Source: CAWUKT01 sp963923035 (lineage in GTDB: Bacteria > Bacteroidota > Bacteroidia > J057 > JADKCL01). Taken from it: a stretch of 13,599 bases of DNA. Shown piece after piece: positions 1-5,783 of this stretch (the first letter of the stretch is position 1; each line of letters starts with the position of its first letter). The notes below the pieces were generated by a model. The model saw only the letters and a list, made by a program, of their open reading frames with translations. It did no database searches and was not told the origin of the DNA. Location: NCBI GenBank assembly GCA_963923035.1, contig CAWUKT010000127.1, positions 1 to 13,599 of the forward strand. The letters run 5' to 3'. Position numbers and translations under genes: made by a program.

Positions 1-22
1 GCCAACGCTTTTTTATGGATAA

Positions 23-43
23 CAAAAGAGGCCGCCTCTTTTG
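23..43 (-). terminator. Terminator of the LytTR gene
   Basis: A perfect inverted repeat, CAAAAGAGG / CCTCTTTTG with a CCG loop (nine base pairs), lies about 50 nt past the stop codon of the LytTR gene. On the minus strand the stem's 3' arm ends in TTTTG and is followed by TTATCC. The A-stretch/T-stretch arrangement is symmetrical, so it could also stop transcription arriving from the other side. This is inferred from structure only. Confidence 0.65.
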
Positions 44-93
44 AGACAGCCTCCTCCGTTTTGATTCAACAGTATGTACTTGAGCGTATTATG

Positions 94-849
94 TCAGACG
101 AGGCGCAGTGCCTGCATGAGCCGGCTCTTGTAAGACGGGCCGACGGGCAGGGGCCGTGAGGTTTCACTGACGTAAACCTGCTCGTTCTCGATGTGGCGGA
201 TCTTGTCGATCCGAACGAGGTAGGAGCGGTGGATGCGGAGGAATTCGCGTTCGCCGAGGCGTTGGGCGATGTTTTTCATCCGGGAGAGCACCCGCAGCTG
301 GGTTTCGCGGGTGTGGAAGACGATATAGTCCTTCTGGGACTCGATGAACAGGATGTCCTTCAGGTCAATGCGGGAAATCTTGCTGTCCGCCTTCACGAAC
401 AGGGAATTGCCTTCGAACTGGGCGACCGGGGCCGGGTCCATGAGGACACGGGTTTCCTTAGAGCGGAGCTCGAGGGTCATATCGCGCGGGCCGAGGTGGA
501 GGCGGAAGCCTCCCGGTGCCATTTCTACTTCCGAAGCCGTTTTTTCTTGTCCAAACAATGCCTCCCGAACATCCTCCGGAATACCTTCCAGCATGAAGAC
601 TTCGGTTTCGGAGAACAGGACAGTCCTGGTATCGGGGTACCGCATCGGGGTCAAATGCACCATTTCCGACGCAGCGCTAACAAGGTCCAACAAGAGATAA
701 TGGACTCCCTGACCCCTCAGAACGGGTTCGGCCAGGGATACAGTGGAATAGTATCCAATGTTTTGCAGGAATCTGGTTTGCTCAACGAAACGTTCCAACA
801 GTGGGTTCCGTTCTTCTTCCTGCCCAATAACAATGCATTTCAAAGGCAT
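94..849 (-). CDS. LytTR-family DNA-binding regulator with degenerate receiver-like N-terminus
   Basis: This 251-residue protein ends in a clear LytTR DNA-binding domain (about residues 149-247), with the hallmark stretches FIESQKDYIVF and FLRIHRSYLVR. LytTR proteins bind promoter DNA and usually act as response regulators with a sensor histidine kinase. The first ~100 residues look like a receiver remnant: a first strand CIVIG, then Q-E-E-E where the acidic pocket should be, and LLLD with Asp55 where the phosphoacceptor might sit. No conserved receiver Lys is obvious. Phosphorylation is therefore doubtful, and the N-terminus may sense something else or only dimerise. No histidine kinase is next to it, so it is an orphan here. 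The start is ATG with no Shine-Dalgarno sequence. A hairpin terminator follows the gene. Its target is unknown. Confidence 0.85.
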   Translation of the reverse strand: MPLKCIVIGQEEERNPLLERFVEQTRFLQNIGYYSTVSLAEPVLRGQGVHYLLLDLVSAASEMVHLTPMRYPDTRTVLFSETEVFMLEGIPEDVREALFGQEKTASEVEMAPGGFRLHLGPRDMTLELRSKETRVLMDPAPVAQFEGNSLFVKADSKISRIDLKDILFIESQKDYIVFHTRETQLRVLSRMKNIAQRLGEREFLRIHRSYLVRIDKIRHIENEQVYVSETSRPLPVGPSYKSRLMQALRLV

Positions 850-997
850 AGTGGTTATTCGTTTTCTACCTACAAAAATGACCTTCGCAAATCCGCCTTC
901 GAGTCAATAAAGGGGTTGGATCCACCTTGCTAGGGTCTTACAGCAACAAATACTCAACGGGTACTACCAATTCGAAAAGTCCATTTAGAAATTTGGT

Positions 998-1022
998 CGG
1001 GCATTGATCCTCAAATCGCCCG
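998..1022 (-). other. Hairpin in the presumed LytTR leader
   Basis: CGGGC pairs with GCCCG and, across a one-base bulge, ATT with AAT, around an 8-nt loop. It sits between the TACTTTTG element and the LytTR start codon, so it would fall in the 5' leader. No U-tract follows on the minus strand, so it is not an intrinsic terminator. Its role is unknown. Confidence 0.3.
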
Positions 1023-1041
1023 GAGTCGTTTTGATCTGAGA

Positions 1042-1049
1042 CAAAAGTA
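1042..1049 (-). promoter_or_regulatory. Putative -7 element (TACTTTTG) for the LytTR gene
   Basis: On the minus strand this reads TACTTTTG, an exact match to the Bacteroidota -7 consensus TAnnTTTG. It is the only exact match in the gap upstream of the LytTR gene. No TTG is present at the usual -33 distance, so the call is weak. If it is used, the leader would be close to 190 nt. Confidence 0.35.
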
Positions 1050-1231
1050 GCCATTCCAAACTTCAGGGCGAAGCTGATTTTTTTCAAAAATTAGAAAGAC
1101 AAACAGGAAAGAATATCTGAAAAGGAAAAGAAATGCTGAAAAGGAGAACTGTTAATTTATTGTGAATGAATCGATTAAGGAAGGCAATAAAAGGCGAATT
1201 TTATTCTGTTTTTTGTGTGAATAACGGATTT

Positions 1232-2974
1232 TTAATACTTCATCATGGTGTCAAATTTCTGCATGAGTTCTTTCAAATCCGGATTTTTTTCCAGCATCAG
1301 CTTCAACTTGGCCTCTTCCGTCAAGGGACGGTCCGAGCCCGTTTCCGGCGCCATTTCCTCCACCTCGATGTCCAGCATCAGGTGGGGAACCTTCAACTGG
1401 AAGCGCATGAACTCAAGCACAGATTTTTCTTCGAACAACTGCTTCTTCGCCACAAAGTTCGGCACCGTTTGCGTCCAACGGTTGCCCTTTACTTGGTAGG
1501 CATCCTTCCGCAGGAGCGAAAGGATCATGTAATTTTTGCGCGACTCCAACATCCCTTGCAGGTCCGCGAAGGCCATCGCGAAGACTTCCGGATCGATCTG
1601 GAAGTTTTCATCAAACGCAATCAACTCTTCCTTGTCCTCTTCGTCCGCTCCGCCGCCAACCTTCGACAGGTCGACATCGTCCAGGCTCTTGGGAATCCTG
1701 AATGAGCCCTTCATCGACTTGCTGCGCCGCAGCTTAGATTTTTTCTTGGGGGGATCGGTGGCCTTTTTCGGTTCCGCTGACGCGGCTTTCGGCACGGCGG
1801 CCGTCACGGAGGGTTTCCCTTCCAACTTCTCGTTCTGCGTCTCAGCTACCTTTTTTTTTTCGGTACCTGCCAGGGCAATGGCCGAGCCCAGGTGGGCCAG
1901 CTTGACCAGCGCCAGCTCAATGTGCAGGCGGGGGTTGGCGACCGAGCGCATGCCTTGTTCGGCCTGCGAAGCCAGGTTGAACGAGTTGAGGAGGAGGGTC
2001 GGGGTGATGGCCTTGACCTGCTCGAGGTAGCGCTGCTTGACGTTGTTGCTGGTTTCCAGCAAGCCAATGGTCTTGGGCGTCCGCGCCACCAGCAGGTTCC
2101 GGAAATGCTCCGTCAGGCCCATCAGGAAGCTCTTGGCTTCGAATCCGCGCTCGACCACCTCGTGCAGCAGCAACAAAAGACCTTCGTGGTCATGGGCGAG
2201 CATGAGGTCGACGGTGCGGAAAAAATAATCGTAGTCCAGGACCTGCAAGTTCTCCAGCACGACGTCGTACGTGATGTGCTTGTTGGAGTAGCTGACGATC
2301 TGGTCGAAGATCGACAAGCCGTCCCGGAGGGCGCCATCGGCCTTCAGGCCGATCAATTGCAGGGCCTCGTATTCAAATTCAATGCCTTCCTTCTCGCAGA
2401 TGCGTTGCAGGTGGTCCGCGACATCATTGACCTTGATCCGGCGGAAGTCAAACTTCTGGACCCGTGACAGGATCGTCGGAAGGATTTTGTGCTTTTCAGT
2501 GGTGGCCAGGATGAAGATCGCGTGGGGCGGTGGCTCCTCCAACGTCTTCAAAAAGGCGTTGAAGGCAGCGGAGGAGAGCATGTGAACCTCATCAATGATG
2601 AAGACGCTCTTCTTGCCGCTCGTCGGGACGTACCGGACCTGCTCGATGATCTTACGGATGTCCTCCACCGAGTTGTTGGAGGCGGCATCGAGTTCGTGGA
2701 TGTTCAGGGAGCGGCCCTGATTGAAGGAATGGCAGCTGTCGCAGTTGTTGCAGGGTTCCCCGTCTTCGCCGAGGTTGGTACAATTGATGGCCTTGGCCAA
2801 GATCCGGGCACAAGTCGTTTTTCCCACTCCCCGCGGCCCCGAAAACAGAAATGCGTGCGCCAACTGGTTGGCGACAATGGCATTTTTCAAGGTATTGGTC
2901 ACATGGGTTTGTCCGACCACCGAATCAAAGGTGTCGGGCCGATATTTCCGCGCTGATACTACAAATCCTTCCAC
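1232..2974 (-). CDS. dnaX: DNA polymerase III subunit gamma/tau
   Basis: DnaX is the ATPase of the clamp loader that opens and loads the beta sliding clamp at the replication fork; the full-length tau form also tethers the polymerase and helicase. In this 580-residue protein, Walker A is GPRGVGKTT (46-54), the zinc cysteines are C65, C75, C78 and C81, Walker B is IIDEVH (126-131), and the arginine-finger motif is SRV (170-172) rather than the common SRC. Domain III ends near residue 368. A Lys/Pro/Ala-rich linker (about 372-425) leads to a C-terminal region ending in the Bacteroidota-like LEKNPDLKELMQKF. The start codon is GTG at 2974; the resulting N-terminus (EGFVVSARKYRP) fits the family and no ATG lies nearby upstream. 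An A10 run at codons 372-375 with stops in both other frames suggests a programmed short product of 375-377 residues. A promoter-like element abuts the start. Confidence 0.97.
   Translation of the reverse strand: MEGFVVSARKYRPDTFDSVVGQTHVTNTLKNAIVANQLAHAFLFSGPRGVGKTTCARILAKAINCTNLGEDGEPCNNCDSCHSFNQGRSLNIHELDAASNNSVEDIRKIIEQVRYVPTSGKKSVFIIDEVHMLSSAAFNAFLKTLEEPPPHAIFILATTEKHKILPTILSRVQKFDFRRIKVNDVADHLQRICEKEGIEFEYEALQLIGLKADGALRDGLSIFDQIVSYSNKHITYDVVLENLQVLDYDYFFRTVDLMLAHDHEGLLLLLHEVVERGFEAKSFLMGLTEHFRNLLVARTPKTIGLLETSNNVKQRYLEQVKAITPTLLLNSFNLASQAEQGMRSVANPRLHIELALVKLAHLGSAIALAGTEKKKVAETQNEKLEGKPSVTAAVPKAASAEPKKATDPPKKKSKLRRSKSMKGSFRIPKSLDDVDLSKVGGGADEEDKEELIAFDENFQIDPEVFAMAFADLQGMLESRKNYMILSLLRKDAYQVKGNRWTQTVPNFVAKKQLFEEKSVLEFMRFQLKVPHLMLDIEVEEMAPETGSDRPLTEEAKLKLMLEKNPDLKELMQKFDTMMKY
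1842..1861 (-). promoter_or_regulatory. Putative programmed slippage/frameshift site in dnaX (A10 run)
   Basis: In the coding strand, codons 372-375 read GAA AAA AAA AAG, giving ten consecutive A (1860 to 1851), followed by GTAGCTGAG. The last seven bases in frame are A AAA AAG, identical to the E. coli dnaX slippery heptamer. One extra A, or a -1 ribosomal shift, gives Gly-Ser and then TGA (1844-1842). One lost A gives Arg and then TAG (1848-1846). Either event ends the protein at 377 or 375 residues, just after domain III, which makes a gamma-like subunit. No strong upstream Shine-Dalgarno stimulator or downstream stem-loop is evident, which favours polymerase slippage, as described for Thermus thermophilus dnaX, over the E. 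coli ribosomal mechanism. Confidence 0.7.
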
Positions 2975-2978
2975 ACAA

Positions 2979-3007
2979 CAAAGCTAATAAATTGGTCGGT
3001 AAATCAA
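2979..3007 (-). promoter_or_regulatory. Putative dnaX promoter (TTG-N18-TAGCTTTG)
   Basis: On the minus strand, TTG (3007-3005), an 18-nt spacer and TAGCTTTG (2986-2979) match the Bacteroidota -33/-7 promoter pattern (TTG, then TAnnTTTG). Only four bases separate the -7 element from the GTG start codon, so the predicted transcript would start at or next to that codon, giving a leaderless or nearly leaderless mRNA. Confidence 0.55.
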
Positions 3008-3045
3008 GGAAAATGTGAATAAGATGGATTGCCCGAAACTTTTGC

Positions 3046-4551
3046 CTATTCCTTTCGCCCCATGACCTCCCCAATGCTGCATCCCTGACGCCGAGCCTGC
3101 ACCCACAACAGCATTTCCTCCTGCCCCGTCCCCAGTTTCCCCCCACTGATTTGTTCCAGTTCCCCTTCCATTTTCTCCAAAATCTCCCCCAAGTCATCCG
3201 GAAGCGCCCGCGCCAGTTCCTTGATCCCCTCCAACACCCGCTCTTCAAAGGGATAAGGCTGCGAACGATTTTTCAGGCGGCGGGTATGGGAGCGGAGCAG
3301 GCTATCTACCAATTGGACATTTCCCCGCTCGTAATGGGCGACCAGTTCCATGAGGCGCAGGGCGTCATAAATGTCCTCCCGGAGGGCGGGATTGGGCTTG
3401 CCGAGCAATTGGTTGGCAAGGCGGATCAGGGTCGAAAAGTCTTCCCCGACGAAGTGAACCGAAGCCAGGTTGAACAAGAGGGTCAACTCGACATTCTTGC
3501 TGAGGTAAGCCTGGAAGCGCACCAGCCCCTTTTCGATGGTCTCGCGTTGGTCCATGCCGAGTTGGAATTGGTAGGTATTGCTGGCGAACCGGAGCTGGAG
3601 GTGCTGGCCGAGGTAAAATGCCCGGGCCTGGACGCGGAGGGGAGCCGTTTGGAGGCGCTCGAGGTTGGGTTGGGCGCGGAGGAATTCGGGAAACCACCGG
3701 ACGCGGAGGCAGGCATCGAGGTACTGGACCACCGAATTGAGGTAGCGGTTGGGGTGGTTTTGAATGACAATGGGAGCGTCCTCCCAGACGGCGAGCGCGT
3801 CGCCATAGTGCCGGGCCGGACCTTCCAAATCGCCCTGGAGCCGGTGGTAGATGGCGTGGATATAGTGGTAGGGGATGCGGCCAAAGAATGAGAGGCGTTG
3901 GGGGGAGGCCTGGAGCAATGGATGGGCCATCAGTTCTTCGAGGCGCTGGGCGGTTTCGGGCTGGCGGATATCGGGCCGGGAAATCAACATGCGGCGGATC
4001 CGCAGGAGAAGGGCAAACAACTGCGTCTCATCGCCATACTCCTGGATGGCCTCGGCCTTTTGCGTTTCCCACTCCATCAACAGCTCGGTCCCGCCCCGGA
4101 GCTTGGGCAGATTGGCCAGCCGGGACTGCCACTGGATCAACTCCGCCGTGTACCAGCTCAGCTGGTGGGCCTTCGCGAGCGGCATCGCCTTCTTCAGGAT
4201 CTTTTCCGCCTGGTTCATCAGGCCCCGCCGCTGCAATTCCTCGATTTCATCGAGGGAACGGCGCAGAGCCATCTCCACGGAGGAGGGCTTGCGGGGCGAG
4301 CAGAGACTCTGCAAAATGGACTGGTAGAGGTAGCCCTTGGCCACGGAGAAGTTGCGGACGAAGGCCTCGTCCGCAAAGTGGGCCTTGACGGCGGCCTCGT
4401 CGTAGGCGTCCTGGCGGGCGATGTAATCGAAGAGCCGGAGGTAGGAATGCGCTTCTCCCGGAGCCGTCCGGGAGGCGGCCCGCTTGAACTGGCGTTTTTC
4501 GGCCTGGCTCATGCTTTGGATCAGTTGGAAGAGGTCTTCGGAAGGGCGCAT
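3046..4551 (-). CDS. Conserved helical (TPR-like) protein of unknown function, Bacteroidota type
   Basis: This 501-residue soluble protein has no signal peptide or membrane segment. It is almost entirely predicted amphipathic helix, rich in Leu, Ala, Arg, Gln and Glu. The N-terminus (residues 7-85) has a pattern I associate with an uncharacterised Bacteroidota family of about 500 residues: LIQSMSQAEKRQFKR, then YLRLFDYIARQ, YDEAAVKAHF and KGYLYQSILQSL. The middle and C-terminal parts look like divergent helical repeats of the TPR kind (helix pairs with regular Ala and Tyr positions, e.g. around YHYIHAIYHRLQGDLEGPARHY), which usually bind other proteins. No catalytic motif is visible. ATG at 4551 is one base from a 14-bp palindrome. 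The gene lies 71 bp upstream of dnaX in the same direction, but dnaX seems to have its own promoter, so a shared function is not implied. The function is unknown. Confidence 0.8.
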   Translation of the reverse strand: MRPSEDLFQLIQSMSQAEKRQFKRAASRTAPGEAHSYLRLFDYIARQDAYDEAAVKAHFADEAFVRNFSVAKGYLYQSILQSLCSPRKPSSVEMALRRSLDEIEELQRRGLMNQAEKILKKAMPLAKAHQLSWYTAELIQWQSRLANLPKLRGGTELLMEWETQKAEAIQEYGDETQLFALLLRIRRMLISRPDIRQPETAQRLEELMAHPLLQASPQRLSFFGRIPYHYIHAIYHRLQGDLEGPARHYGDALAVWEDAPIVIQNHPNRYLNSVVQYLDACLRVRWFPEFLRAQPNLERLQTAPLRVQARAFYLGQHLQLRFASNTYQFQLGMDQRETIEKGLVRFQAYLSKNVELTLLFNLASVHFVGEDFSTLIRLANQLLGKPNPALREDIYDALRLMELVAHYERGNVQLVDSLLRSHTRRLKNRSQPYPFEERVLEGIKELARALPDDLGEILEKMEGELEQISGGKLGTGQEEMLLWVQARRQGCSIGEVMGRKE

Positions 4552-4552
4552 G

Positions 4553-4566
4553 GTATTTTAAAATAC
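4553..4566. promoter_or_regulatory. 14-bp perfect palindrome next to a start codon
   Basis: GTATTTTAAAATAC is a perfect palindrome lying one base upstream of the ATG of the 501-residue protein, in the divergent gap shared with the lipoprotein gene. It could be an operator for a dimeric regulator. Because the region is A+T-rich, chance is also plausible. Confidence 0.3.
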
Positions 4567-4732
4567 TTAGAATAAAATTCGAAAAGGCAATGATGTAAGC
4601 AATTGGGATGGATTGGAGGGAGGCTTGTTGCTTGGAGTAAAAACATTCTTGGTTTCTGGCCTGTCCGTGAGCTGGTACTTTGGGACCATTCCGAAAAAGG
4701 ATTTTGAAACTGTAACTCCAAATGTTAATGCC

Positions 4733-5740
4733 ATGAAACCAACCCGCTTATTTTTCTTCGCCCTTTCCCTCTTCCTCCTTGTAGCTGGCTGCTCGAATCC
4801 CCAACTCCAGGTGACGCAGGCGGAGGTTTGTCTTGTCAATCAGAGCAACAATACAACTTGCTTCCAGGACAGCGACAAATTTTACCGACTCAATCTGGTC
4901 AATGGGAGCCTGAGTCTTGATTCTGTGCCAGGTTCCCAGGAGCTAGGCCTGGACATAGGCGACTTCCGCCAGTATGATCAGATGAACCAGATCTTCAACG
5001 ACACCTTCGCGCTGTCCGTGCAGGATTCCCTGATAACCATCGGAATGGCTGGCGGCAGCCTGACCTACGATGGGGAAATCGGCTATTTACTTCGGCGCAC
5101 TCCTAAGGGGGAAGCCTTGCTGGCCCCTCCGGTCAATCCAAATCCAGCTCCTCGCCCAATCACTTTCAGTGGAAATCAGGTTCTTCTGGATGGTGATCCC
5201 CTGGGTTTCGACCCGCAATTCAAGACGGATACCCTTGATATAGATGCCGATGGTACACTGATCCTGAGGCAGACCATTTCGGTGACCCAATCCCAGAATG
5301 GCTCCGTGGGATCCTCTGGCCTAACCGCCAATAGCGGACAAGGTCCCCAGCCGCCGGTATTTTTTGCAGCAGCACCTGCCGCCCGGCAGGAGATCGGGAC
5401 CGACATCGTGATCATCGATGACATGGACCCCAATTTTGCGCTGGGTTGCTGCTCACCTCAGACGTCCCTTTGCTGCTCCTCCTCGCCTGCCCGTACCCTC
5501 AACACCCAAAGCGATACGATTGTCTTTTCCGGTCCCCAAACCTGGCCCTCCAGTGATGTATGCGTGACGGTCAGCATCGATCGGGTGGTGGTTTACGATT
5601 GCAAATCCAGCACGACCACTTGTTTCAATACCCGCACTTGTCCCGTTGAAATCACCCACGCTGGTGGTATGGTCTCCGTGTCCACCAACGGGTGTACCGC
5701 AACTTCGATGGCCGCAGTATGCAGCCCTAGCGCCAACTAG
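4733..5740 (+). CDS. Cys-rich lipoprotein of unknown function
   Basis: This 335-residue protein has a classic lipoprotein signal: two basic residues (K2, R5), a hydrophobic core (about 6-16) and the lipobox LVAGC with Cys20 as the lipidated residue. It should be anchored in the outer or inner membrane, facing the periplasm or the surface. Residues after Cys20 (S-N-P-Q) lack the acidic cluster known to export some Bacteroidota lipoproteins to the surface, so a periplasmic face is slightly favoured. The mature protein has about 13 Cys, several as pairs (GCC, LCC) within the last 90 residues, suggesting disulfides. A short linker rich in Ala and Pro precedes the Cys-rich part. The reading frame is open from 4613, but ATG 4733 is chosen because it puts the signal peptide at the N-terminus. 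It is probably co-transcribed with the next gene (43-nt gap). I do not recognise the family. Confidence 0.85.
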   Translation: MKPTRLFFFALSLFLLVAGCSNPQLQVTQAEVCLVNQSNNTTCFQDSDKFYRLNLVNGSLSLDSVPGSQELGLDIGDFRQYDQMNQIFNDTFALSVQDSLITIGMAGGSLTYDGEIGYLLRRTPKGEALLAPPVNPNPAPRPITFSGNQVLLDGDPLGFDPQFKTDTLDIDADGTLILRQTISVTQSQNGSVGSSGLTANSGQGPQPPVFFAAAPAARQEIGTDIVIIDDMDPNFALGCCSPQTSLCCSSSPARTLNTQSDTIVFSGPQTWPSSDVCVTVSIDRVVVYDCKSSTTTCFNTRTCPVEITHAGGMVSVSTNGCTATSMAAVCSPSAN

Positions 5741-5783
5741 CCCCCATTGCAATTTATTTTCTCACCTACATACAACTAACATC

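Larger units (their letters stand above)
850..1231. other. A+T-rich intergenic region between dnaX and the LytTR gene
   Basis: No coding sequence is supported in these 382 bases. On the minus strand they hold the 3' flank of dnaX and the putative promoter and long leader of the LytTR gene. A small inverted repeat (CGGGC ... GCCCG, 998-1022) lies in the presumed leader. Weak A/T inverted repeats just past the dnaX stop (TTATTC/GAATAA, 1201-1224) do not make a convincing terminator. Confidence 0.7.

Noticed and set aside
1201..1224. Terminator of dnaX (TTATTC/GAATAA inverted repeat)
   Set aside because: The stem is almost all A-T with a 12-nt loop and would not be stable enough to call.
4676..4683. 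Promoter for the lipoprotein gene (TACTTTGG)
   Set aside because: It has one base too few before TTTG for the TAnnTTTG consensus, and the nearest upstream TTG is too far away.
4613..4732. Upstream extension of the lipoprotein gene
   Set aside because: It would bury the signal peptide and lipobox 40 residues inside the protein.
5646..5783. Upstream extension of the TTR-like gene
   Set aside because: It overlaps the lipoprotein gene out of frame, encodes no signal peptide, and ATG 5784 follows the gap naturally.
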